Shown here: piece by piece, positions 21,120 to 31,691 of the stretch
Numbering within the stretch: the first letter of the stretch is position 1
How the letters are laid out: every line of letters begins with the position of its first letter
Source of the DNA: Lonicera japonica
Taxonomy: Eukaryota > Streptophyta > Magnoliopsida > Dipsacales > Caprifoliaceae
Direction of reading: 5' to 3'
NCBI GenBank assembly: GCA_021464415.1
Contig: CM038464.1
Span: forward strand, 53,433,328 to 53,497,327
Length of the DNA stretch: 64,000 nt
Made by a program: the position numbers and the translations under genes
Notes under the pieces: model-generated
What the model was told of the DNA's origin: nothing
The model's database searches: none
Seen by the model: the letters and a program-made list of their open reading frames with translations, nothing else

Positions 21120-24100
21120 ATGCCTTCAATGACTCACATACAAGGTATCATTCTCTGTTTTCATAATCTATCTATATAAATTCTTCTAGTTTCTTCTTTT
21201 TCTTTAACAATTAATGGATTGAATACATGAATTCTTGTCATATTTTTTGTATTCCGTACGTAAAATATTCAATTCAAATTACTATAGCCTTTTGTTTTCA
21301 TTGATTAGGAATAATCATTCAGCTATTACATAAGCTCTGTTTTCATACTCTGTTTTGCTGCTCATTCAATTCATTTTTTTTTTTTGTAATCCTTTAGTAC
21401 ATTTGACGATGCACTGAATATTTGGATTCTTATCAATTTTCTCACGTTTAATATATCCATTATTTATTTCAAATCATTTGTTCTCTTTGTTTTTCATTAA
21501 TTTTGGATCGAAACAAATTATTCCCCTGTTCTAAGCTCTGTTTTAAGAAATATATATACACACATAAATATTCTGATGAATTGAATAATTGAATTCTAAT
21601 GGCTTCTACCCTCTTCATAAATTGTTTCAGAGACCCATCAATCGCTAAAGGAGGAAATAGTGAACGATCAGCCCATTTCGCAAGGTCCGACTTCAAATAA
21701 TTTCATTTTCTCATTTTCCCCTTTCATCCCATTAAAACTAGAAAATGTTATTCATACTCAATTATTTATACAAATATTTTATATAAACTAATGTGGTATC
21801 ACCCTTCAAATGAATTGATATAGTCATGTCTTCAAAGTTCTCTTTATCTTTTCTTGATGCATGCAAAAATTAAATATGTTTAGCATTGTTAGTAAAAATC
21901 GAATAGTTTTATTTAACCACCCATTTTCGATCCAAAACAGAAGAAGTCACACAAATCCCAGAACAAGAAGAACACAAATGTGAATCCGAAGCAATAAATA
22001 AAGAAGATGACGAAGTCGAAAACGAAAACAAAAACGAAGAAATTGGGTCCCCTCGTGGGGTCCTTCGAGATTCCGATTTTAACATCAGAATCAGACCAAA
22101 GCAGCGGCGGAAGCACATCAGAAAAACTGTCATCGCCGCCAGCAGAGGAGGAGAAGGCGGCGACGGAGGGCGGCGGAGGTGGTGGGTATAATGGGTTGGC
22201 GTGGAAGAGTTTGATGGATAGTTTTAAATGGCGGCCGACAAAAAAGTTTCCAACTATACCGTTGTTGGTTGGGTATGAGGCTTCAATGAAGAGGAATTTG
22301 AGGAGGAAATTGGGTAGGAATAGAAGTGGTGAGGATAGTATTGATTGTGGTGATTTTGTGGTACCAAAGCCTTCTTGGAGTAATTTTAGGTTCAAAGATC
22401 TTGTTGCTGCTACTGATAATTTTAGCCCCGGTATGTTTATGTCCAACAATATTTCTCATTTCATTTTTGAAAGCTTATATATTGTTAAACTATAACACAA
22501 TAATATTACTAGTTTTTCTTTTTTGGTTCTGAATATTACTAGTTGATATAAGAGAGATCAGGTGAATAAGAGTCTTATGTTTACTTCCCATAATTAAAAG
22601 ACAGCTCTCTCAAAAGTATGCTATTTCAATAAAAGATGAAGAACAAATTATGAAAAATTGGTGGCTTTTGCGGTTGCTTAAAGTGGTGCACTAAAGCCTC
22701 GTTTCGTTGATGGATTTGAGGAATCAGGAAAGGAAAATTTTTAATTTTCTTTGTTTGGTAAGCACAAATTCCGAAATATTTTCCCGATAGAGGGGAAAAG
22801 TAGGAAGTAAAACCATTCCTCTCAAAACCCATGAGTTTGATTTTTCTATGTGATTTTCAAGTATTTATTACAAAAATTTTGGACAATAATACCCTTACCT
22901 AAATATTTTTCATGTTTTACCAAATACAAGAAAAGAAACTTAACAACAAATTTAGTTTCCCACCTCCACGAGAAAGATAAGGGAATTGATTTCCTTCCAT
23001 AAACAAACAAGACCTAAGATTTAAAAGGCCTCTCCCTCTCAAAACGCCCGGTTCTCACGACTTGTAAAAAAGAAAAGTAAGAAATTATGAATGATCAAAA
23101 CTTCCGTGTCATAATCTATGAAAGGGATATTTATCATATATAATTGGTTTACATTGTGTATAAAGTTAATCTTTTCCCTTCAAGTAAACCCAAAATAGTT
23201 TAAAAAGTAAATGCTACGCAACTTAAATAAAATCTCAAAAGTAACTTTCAACTAGTATATATCACTATCATTGTTACTTCCTTTTTTCTAGACTTCAAAA
23301 TAAATATTTCTTTTTAACTTTTAAAATATTTTCTGAATTACATAACATTTCTTCTAGTTTGATCAATCATGTAATAATTTCATATCGATTTGTGTAGAAT
23401 TTTTTGAATTACATACCAATTTATCCTTTTCTCGTTGATCTCCTTAAACTATTATTGCAAATATAAATCAACAAGCACACCTTTTTAGACAATCTTTAAC
23501 TCGCTAGATAAGTACATCTGTGTACCCATATGAATTGCATGCCTTCATAATTTCATCAACTACATATATCAACCACCCCACAACCGAAATAGTCAAAAGC
23601 GCCTGAAAATAACACCTTTGCTTTTCTTTCAACAACGGCAGTAAAGTGACTGCCTTTTCTTCCAACAACGACAGTAACTTTATTGACCGAGTAAAACTTG
23701 GCTCAATAATTCTACGTGTACAAGTTCGAGATTGAAACAAAATAATTCACATTGGAAAATATTAACTTATGCTTTTTTTTAAAAAAAATAATACAAATAA
23801 AAAAAAATAAATTATTGTACGAGAATTTGTAGCATATTTCTATGCGCAGGTGCAGTAAAAATATTTTTTTCGCAATAATTTTTTGGGAGACACAAATGAA
23901 TTTTGAACCAAAATTTAGCATTGAGAGAGAGCGAGAGTGAGATGCCTTTTGTTTTTGAATTATCTTCTGGATTTTTTTTGGGTATTTAACATAACCAAGT
24001 TTATTTTGTTTATCTATACAACAAAAAGCAATTTATTTACATCTCAATTTGTTCCAGAAAATAAAATAATAGTTTTTTTGATGTTGATTCATGACTTTCT

Positions 24101-26930
24101 TTTTCGTGGAAAGTTCAAACATTGAAACTTGTCCTAATCCATAATCAGGCCGACACTTAAAAGTGTGCAGTTGTAATCTTTGAACCATTCACTACAAATT
24201 GCAGTCAACTTGTTTGATGATATGCCTCAATGACTATTGAATGTTTAATTCTCTGTGGGTCTCACTTTCACGGCTTACACACTTATGCTAACACACATTC
24301 AATTATGAATTATTGTTGCCTGTTGAGTGCTGAAGTATAAACTTTGATCAACATCACTATTTCTTTCAAATTTATACCTCAGCAATTTGCATTTAATTTG
24401 ATTGTTGAGTCGGAAGTTTCAAAAATGCTTTTGTACTGTGTTTGATGATATGCTTCAAAGAGACATGAATTGTCAATCCTTGTCTGTCTTTACATTCAAG
24501 GCTACACGTACACTAATGCGTGTTCAATTATGAACTTGTGTTATCTTTAAGTTTATCAACACCATTAATTCCTTGCAAATTTGGTTCAACTTTTTTTGCA
24601 TTGAATTTTGATAGATAAGATGCTTGGGAAAGGAGGACATGCAGACGTGTACAAAGGGTGTTTGCCCGATGGTCAAATTGTCGCAGTGAAGAAGATAACC
24701 AAGACAAATAAGAACGACGAGGACAAAGTTGGAGATTTCTTGACCGAGCTTGGGATTATTGCTCATATCAACCACCCAAGTTGCGCTAGATTAATTGGGT
24801 TCAGCGTTGAAAATGGCTTGCACCTTGTCCTTCAATTTGCTCCCAATGGCAGCCTTGGTTCTGTTCTACATGGTGCTCAATCCGTTTCCTTACTCATTAT
24901 ATATATGTGGATATCGTTTTGCGTATATGGTGTGTCATAGGTTCACATGTTAAGAACACTATTATAGTAAAAACAAATAACTACATGAGTGTTTCACTTT
25001 TTATTTCTATATATGGGTTATTAATGTGTGCTTTTTAAGCACACGTTAACTCGACCTCAAATATTGGTCATGTGCGCCCTACTTGTTAAGAACCGTATTT
25101 GTAGAAAGAACAAAGAGCTTTATAGTGCCGGTATTTAAAACTTGTTTGTCCTTTTTCTTTCTATATATGAATGGTTAATGTGTGCCCTTAGGACTCACGT
25201 TAGCACAACCGTATATATATACAAGAATGCTAGTGTTAGAACTTAAAATAAAGACCATTTTTCCTCATGCATCTAATAATGAAGAAATATGAGGGCCGTG
25301 TAAACCAATTTGTTTGGACTTTGAACATAGCGATATAAGTTTAAGGCAGTGTTTGATTCTGAGTGAAACATTTTTCACCTGGATTAAAACAAAATAGTCT
25401 TTTACATGGACCAAAGCGAAAGCAATTCATCACGAACCCAATAGGACCCCAAGTAGCATAATATTGTTTTACAACTGATAATTTTTTAGTTTGACTAATG
25501 AAGAAATAATACAATTTTTTCAGGTTCAGCAGAGACAATGGAATGGGCATTAAGGTATAAGGTTGCTGTTGGGATAGCTGAAGGATTACAGTATCTGCAT
25601 TTTGATTGTCAGAGGCGCATAATCCACAGAGATATTACAGCTTCAAACATATTACTCATGGAAGATTTTAAACCTCAGGTTATTTTTTATTTTATTTATC
25701 ATCTTTTAGCTTTCTTGAACTTGTGAAATATCATTTCTTTGGTTCATGGTGAGCGTCGAGGTGCATATACACATAGAAATGAAATTATTTATGGTGCGCA
25801 GATTTCTGATTTCGGGTTGGCAAAATGGCTCCCGGAGAATTGGTCTCACCATGTTGTATCCCCGATTGAGGGCACTTTTGGGTACGTTCAGATAAGGTTC
25901 TATAATTTGATTTAGGTGATAAAAATATACATATACGGTCTCCTATGCCGACTGGAATTTTGGTGATGGTTTTATGTGGCTAAATGTATCTGCAAATGTA
26001 TTGGAGAAATAAACCGTCGCTTAATGGCCAACCCACATAGGGACGCCCAGTACCAGAGGCAGAATATACATACATATTATGTTTTTCACGTGTTCTAATG
26101 TTGAGCGTGAGTTTCTTTGATAATCTATGCAGATATATGGCTCCGGAATATTTCATGCATGGAATTGTGGATGAGAAGATTGATGTATTTGCATATGGTG
26201 TTCTCTTGCTCGAGCTTATAACAGGTCGACGTGCAGTGGATTCATCTCAGCAAAGCCTTGTAATTTGGGTATGATGTAACTAACTGTTCTCAACCAAATT
26301 TGAGGACCTATATGCCCAAATAGTTTCTAGGCCCCTGTTTGGTTCTGGGTAAAAGGGAAACATTTTTCAACTTGCATTGAAAAATGATTCACTTTTATAT
26401 GATAAAAAAAAATTTGACCCAATTCCAAATGAAGCGTGTTAAGCTTAAAAATTGAAATTATGCCAGTCCTATAATCGAATATCTCTATTCTCATTAGTCT
26501 CTTGTTCTTGTATTAATGGACAGGCAAAGCCGCTGCTAGATAACAATAACATAGAAGAACTAGCAGATCCGCGTTTAGGTAATAATTATGATATTGCCGA
26601 AATGAAACGTGCAATGATTACAGCTACAGTTTGCATCAACCATGTATCCGACCTACGTCCAAACATGAACCGGGTAAAATCCATTCTTAGCTAGATTCTC
26701 TGTTACATTTTTTTTCAACATTAAAGTGCGCCGACTGATAAAAAAAAGTCGAGTTTTTGGGTTTGCAGGTTGTTCAGCTAATAAGAGGTGACAATGTAGC
26801 CACGGAGATGGACGAAAACAATCCAACTGGAGCAAGAGAATTTCCTATTGATTCTAATGATGTGGACGAGTATACCAATACTACTTACCTTAAGGATCTA
26901 GATCGCCATAAGGAGCTTGTAATGGAGTAA
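21120..26930 (+). CDS. Receptor-like cytoplasmic kinase, RLCK-VI (RBK-like), with an apparent 1-base frame break
   Basis: A cytosolic Ser/Thr kinase of the plant RLCK-VI group, whose Arabidopsis members RBK1 and RBK2 bind ROP GTPases. Exons: 21120-21144, 21631-21684, 21941-22430, 24615-24872, 25524-25678, 25802-25881, 26133-26268, 26524-26673, 26769-26930; all introns are GT-AG with matching phases. The summed exons make 503 codons only if one base near 22066 is skipped. Numbering on that model: Gly loop [11 protein letters not shown] 194-204, ATP-site Lys 215, catalytic loop HRDITASN with Asp 312, ISDFG with Asp 330, then [14 protein letters not shown]. The N-terminus is acidic, and the C-terminal tail ([18 protein letters not shown]) resembles the RBK tail. 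Oddity: the catalytic-loop Lys (HRDxK) is Thr 314. An alternative start at 22007 avoids the frame break but drops exons 1-2. Confidence 0.85.
22060..22070 (+). other. Apparent single-base frameshift in kinase exon 3
   Basis: The frame spliced from exons 1 and 2 reads an acidic peptide to GSPRGVL, ending with CTT at 22063-22065, then continues into a stop near 22196. The frame used by the rest of the gene starts at GAG (22067). Ignoring C 22066 joins SPRGVL directly to [11 protein letters not shown] recall SPRGVLE-like motifs in relatives, but could not check this. It is either a consensus error or a genuine inactivating or start-shifting mutation. Confidence 0.7.
22695..23014. mobile_element. 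Tourist-like MITE, copy B, inside kinase intron 3 (320 bp)
   Basis: Ends AGCCTCGTTTCGTTGATGGA and an imperfect inverted copy (TTCCATAAACAAACAAGACC), flanked by TAA on both sides. The interior aligns well with copy C at 44312-44633 in the same orientation. Confidence 0.8.
24211..24614 (+). repeat. Diverged tandem duplication ending at the exon-4 splice acceptor
   Basis: Segment 24211 to about 24410 and segment 24439-24614 both begin TGTTTGATGATATGC and share ATTCAATTATGAA, ATCAACA and CAAATTT words in the same order. The second copy ends GCATTGAATTTTGATAG, the working acceptor before exon 4. The first ends GCATTTAATTTGATTG, where the AG has been lost. Confidence 0.6.
25342..25500. repeat. Possible MITE fragment in kinase intron 4
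   Basis: TAAGGCAGTGTTTGATTCTG followed by GAAACATTTTTCACCTGG resembles 26324-26400 (GGCCCCTGTTTGGTTCTG followed by GAAACATTTTTCAAC). Both look like single ends of one dispersed family. The matching ends are not seen. Confidence 0.4.
26324..26450. repeat. Possible MITE fragment in kinase intron 7
   Basis: Second member of the family seen at 25342-25500. It starts GGCCCCTGTTTGGTTCTG. No convincing inverted end was found. Confidence 0.4.
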
Positions 26931-27600
26931 AATCGCATGATTATTTTTCGATTCGAGTTAGTGTTTTTCTAAGTATGTATATTATTTTCAGCGCGTGTGA
27001 GAGAGAGTGAGTGAGAAAGAGAAAGAGAAGGTTTAGAATTGTGTTTGGCCCTAAAATGTTGAGCTAAGGGATGGATGCAATTCTAGAGATGCTGTGTCAA
27101 TATTTTTTTTAACAGTCAAAGCATCCACACATGGGTTTCTCTTCATGATTTTCGAGTTTTCTTCTTCTCTTTCCTTTTGCTTTCTTTTTGTTTTTTACCC
27201 CCTCTTGAAGAGTGGCCTGTTGTTGTGAATCTAGGGAGAGAAAATTGGGGAAATACATAATGCAGAGGAAAACAAGTGGTTGTAAACAAAATCACATATG
27301 GAAGCATTCTGTTTTGCTTACATTTTTTCCCTTTGTTAGTGCACTCTAGTTGCTATATTGTTCATTCTATCATACTTTTAATAGTATGAATAAGTTAGTG
27401 CTTGGATATTTCTTCTATGTATATATGAGTTTCCTTTTCAATTTCACCTTTGTTAGGGATCGCAACCGATCAGATTTGGAGCTGGTTTGGCCAAGCCGAT
27501 ATGTGTAGAAATATGGCTAAATCAAGTCAAAACCCGATTGGAGCGGGTTTACTTTAAACAACTTGAAACCCGTCCCATTTGGCGCACTCCACCCCGATTT
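26931..27600 (+). other. Kinase 3' flank
   Basis: Contains a GA-rich run (26998-27030) and T- and C-rich sequence near 27140-27200, probably 3' UTR and downstream DNA. The poly-A site cannot be fixed. Confidence 0.3.
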
Positions 27601-27601
27601 G

Positions 27602-27825
27602 ATCATGTAGGAATTATCTGCCCTAAAAGCTTAAGCTATGGTAGGGGGTCAACAATGCATATCATGCACTCCAACACTCCCCATCGCATTCGATGCCCAC
27701 TTGCACGTGGAGAGACAAACCAAACCTTGTAACAAGCCTGACCTCTAATACCATGTTAAAAACCACATGTTCAAGCTTAAATTGTTAGGTAATGAACCAA
27801 CAATGCATATTATGCTTTCTAATAA
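27602..27825 (-). mobile_element. TRIM-like miniature LTR retrotransposon
   Basis: Read on the minus strand: an LTR-like block (27825-27754) ending in AACA; directly after it TGGTATTAGAGG, matching the usual primer-binding site for initiator Met-tRNA (TGGTATCAGAGC) at 10 of 12 bases; about 65 bp of internal sequence; a purine tract GATGGGGAG; and a second LTR-like block from TGTTGG (27676) to about 27602. The two blocks share AAGCTTAA and an ATGCATTGTT-like core in the same order. There is no coding capacity. The LTR outer edges and target duplication are uncertain. A full-length element collapsed by deletion is an alternative. Confidence 0.65.
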
Positions 27826-27892
27826 AATCCGACTTTACCAATTTCATGGGGGGGGGGGGATTGAATTATTCTAGGCGAGTGACACAAACTAA

Positions 27893-30697
27893 GGAGGTGC
27901 ATTAGATTTAGAATCTATAAGATTTTTATGGACTTTTAAAGTTCGTGGGTATTCAATTGAGATTTTAAAAAATCTTTTAAAATCATGATGTATTCAATTG
28001 AGATTTTAAAAAGTCTTTTAAAATCTTGATGTATTCAATTAGGATTTTAAAAAATCCATCTAAATTATGGTATTCAAAAGTCTAATGACTTAGTAGGATT
28101 TTAATTATTGGTGGATTTTGGTAGATTGTAAAGCTTTTTTTATACATAAAAATCCATCTTGAAATCTTCTCACTTACTTAGAGATTTCAGATGGATTTCT
28201 AATTCCTTTAACAATTTTACTCAACATTCTCTCTCTCCCCCGTTCCCCCTCCCCCTCTCTCTCTCAAAATCCAAATTTCTAATTATATGATGAACGCATT
28301 AATTTTTCTTCATCCCTATGAAGTCTTTATTCGCTCTTCTACTAATGTGGTTATTACGCATTAACATAATTTCAAATTGTTAGACCGCTAATTATCATTC
28401 AAATTTTTAAAAACAATTTATGTCAATTTCATTAAAAAAATACTAGTGGGTGAGAAATTTAATTTTGTTGGTGCATAAAATCATCCATAATTAAAGTCAG
28501 TTTACAAAAGTAAAATTCGGTTCACTTATTATGTAATAACTGTTAATTTTTTACTGTAAATGAAGGTTAGGGACATAACATTTATTTTTTTGGTAATTCA
28601 TTTCATGGACTAACACAGCATGCATTATTACACTTTTATAATACTCCAGATAGTAATCTGACCAAAATCGCAAAAACTTTAAGGGGCTTTTAGTTATAAG
28701 GCCAATAGTTCCTTTCTCTATCTACTCAAGGACGCATATTTTTGGCCAATTGTTTGAAGGCCAAAACTTTTATCAAAGGACGACATTTTGATTTTAGGAC
28801 AAAACTTTTTTAAATTATATAACAAAATAAATTAGATAAAAATATAGGATGAATACCATTTATAGCTATAACAAATTCAAACACTTAAAAAACGGAAACT
28901 AAAATTCAAATTATCTATAATTACAACAAACATTAAATGCATATGATAAGTCATTCAAAAATATTCAAACAATAACAAGTTAATCCAATTATGCCATCTA
29001 GCTATAATAAAATCAAACACTTAAAAAACGGAAACTAAAATTCAAATTATCTATAATCACGACAAACATTTAATGCATAGGATAAGTCAACCCATTCAAA
29101 AATATTCAAACAAGAACAAGTTAATCCATCAAAAATTCAAATTAAATACATGAAGAAGCATCTAGCTATAATAAATTCAAACACTTCATTCAAATTATCT
29201 ATGATCACGACAAACATTAAATGCATAAGATAAGTCAAATTTATCAAACAACAGCAAGTTAATCCATCAAAAATTCAATTAAATACATGAAGAAGCAGCA
29301 GGCATATAAACGAAGAATAGGCATCGCAGTACAACAAAGAACAGGCATATAGACATTATAACAGAAATACAATAAAGAACAGGCATAGCAGATATTTTAT
29401 ACAACAAAGAACATGTTGACATTACAAAATCAATAGATATTATAAATCAAACAGGCATTTTTCCTCTAAGGTAATTATATCAGACATTATAAATGAAAAG
29501 ATATTTACACAGATGAAAAAATAAATTATAATTTTCTTAGAAAAATAAATCAAAACAAGGAAAAGGTGAAAAACATTCAATCTTTTTATACCTTGAATGT
29601 CATAAAAAAGTCCACCATGTCCAACTTCCAAAACCTAAAAAGTTGTTACTTTAGATTTGTGTTCCGTCGATCTAATGGAATCGAGATGAGAGATGCCGAC
29701 CGATTGCAAGAAGTTGAAAAGGATTGATAAGATTTAGGCAATGATGGCTACTGTAAACGAAGGTTAGGGACATAACATTTTGATTTTTTTGGTAATGAAT
29801 CATTTCATGGACATATATTTATTAATTTATTAGAAATATTAATTAGTTAGTAGCAATTACAATTAACATGCATTATTGACAAAGTACATGAAAATAATAA
29901 TATAATTTAATTACAAATACTCCAGCATAAAATCGTAATCTGACCAAAATCGCAAAAACTTTAAGTACTCAATTTGGTTCAAACGTGAATTTTAAATTAA
30001 TAGATATACACTAGAATAATAATGTTATAATTCTTATTCACTTTGTAATCATAATCCTTTTATTATTTATCCTTTGATTTTTTATTATAACTAGTTTTTA
30101 TGCATGTGCATATCATGTGATTGTAGTGCTTGACAAATGCCATTAAATGCATTAATGAATACATATATACTAAGAATTGAATAATTAGTATGAAATACAA
30201 ATAATAATAATATATAAACAAAACATAGTATCAAGTGTAAAATTCTATTGATGACTATAAGAAAATCATAAAAAAATGTCGTCTTTAATTTTTTAAGTAA
30301 ATATGTGGCTATAAAATAATGATAATGGAAATTAAGAGGACAACAATGAGAATGAAGAGGGTTATGATAATCATAATGATGGTTGAATGGAGCTGTATGA
30401 ATTTTTATAATGTATTTCGTTAATTGTCTTTATATTTTTGATAATGTTACTTTAAACTCGTAATTAATTTATTTTATTGTTTGTCTTTTGTCTTTTGATT
30501 TTTTATTTTTTTGATGAACTTATTAAAATCTGTAGAAATCCATGGACTTATTAAAATCTGCATAAATCCAAAAGAATCCATGCATTAAAATCTGTCAGAT
30601 TCTATAAGAATTTAAAACAATCCATAGACTTAATAGAATCCACGAATTTTAAAAAGTCAGTTAAAATCTTTTAAAATCTGAATTGAATACAGCCCCC
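27893..30697. mobile_element. Non-autonomous PIF/Harbinger-type element (2.8 kb)
   Basis: TAA flanks both ends. The left end GGAGGTGCATT and the inverted right end GGGGGCTGTATTCAATTCAG begin long, imperfect inverted arms made of repeated ATTCAATTxxGATTTTAAAA and AAATCCAT words (27893-28210 and 30520-30697). The interior holds a duplicated module (about 28560-28690 and 29755-29970, both running from AGGTTAGGGACATAACATTT to ATCTGACCAAAATCGCAAAA) and direct repeats of about 115 bp at 28920-29290. No transposase is recognisable, so it would need one supplied by another element. Confidence 0.65.
28920..29295. repeat. Direct repeats inside the 2.8 kb element
   Basis: Three imperfect copies built from the words AAATTCAAATTATCTAT, CGACAAACATT, AATGCATA, GATAAGTCA and CAAGTTAATCCA, in the same order each time. 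Confidence 0.7.
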
Positions 30698-31690
30698 TAA
30701 ATTTACATGAATTTTCAGTTTGTGTTTTACTACCCATACTTGCACTGCTCCAAAATATAACCCGTCCTATTAAGGTTGGGTTAGGTTGAAACCCTATCCA
30801 AGTTAAGTTTTTTTTTTTACTATCACTACTTCATTAAGGTCGAATTATGTTGAAAACCAGCTGAGTTAAAACCTCTTTACCTCCCTACTTTACACATTGC
30901 GCTTGCAATGTCTGTGGACATTCTTACTAACCTTGGTAAGCACAATGTCTATTAAGAAAATGGTTTGATTGATGTTATATACACCTTTAATTTATAATTA
31001 GGGACACTACAAAACTATTTGGTGTTATGGCTACAAAATTAAGAATTGGTTGCCCAATTATATAAATAAAGTAAGTGACAAGTTGCCAACTTGAAAGTTT
31101 ATATTTGGTGACAATTTTCCGAATCTAAACCTTACAAGTGAAGTATTGCAATCCTTACTAACCCTCATTGGGGAAAATTACTCAATCAACTTAAATGGTT
31201 GGTACCCCCGAAAGCGAGCACTTAAATTTGAACTTTCAAGAGTTGGTAAAATGTTGGGTACCCCCGAATAGCCCTTAACGATTCCAAAACTAATATTTGT
31301 GTTCTTCTTATAATCTTATTAAAGCACATAATTTTTTCACTCAATTTTTAATGGTTTTAAGTAAGTGGATATTGTTTGTTGCAGTACTCACGTAAAATAT
31401 AATCCTTTGGTGTTTAGACTCACACTCCTCACTTGATCCAAAGTTACCTAATACTAATTTGTTTTAAACCATTATTTCCAACAACATTACTTTTTTGGCC
31501 TCCTACGTAAGGTTGGTAATCGTGTCGTATTATGCAGGTTTATGTCGTGTCACACATATTGATATTATTAGAAAAGTTGACACTAACTACCACGATTAAT
31601 TAAGCATGTCAAAATTTTCAACCCCTAACTAAACTTGTTTATTAATTCTATTACATTAATTGACACGCGTAACCCATTTATTAAAATATT
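30698..31690. other. Intergenic with old repeat ends
   Basis: At about 31003 CACTACAAAACTATTTGGTG resembles a CACTA-type terminus without a partner. Sequence at about 31510-31690 (words such as ATCGTGTCG and GTCGTGTCACAC) resembles the GGGTCGTG-rich repeat at 43600-44085. No gene is seen. Confidence 0.35.
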
Positions 31691-31691
31691 A

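Noticed and set aside
21909..22449. 178-codon and 74-codon open frames antisense to kinase exon 3
   Set aside because: They lie on the complement of a well-supported exon and match no domain.
22007..22495. Open frame taken as the natural kinase N-terminus (Lys/Thr-rich start)
   Set aside because: Kept only as an alternative. The acidic frame spliced from two upstream exons with correct phase explains the sequence better, and the last residues of this open frame run into intron 3.
27487..27732. 81-codon open frame
   Set aside because: Covers one LTR and the internal part of the TRIM-like element in the sense opposite to that element. Its coding look is accidental.
31003..31030. CACTA-transposon end (CACTACAAAACTATTTGG)
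   Set aside because: Single end only; no partner found within the window.
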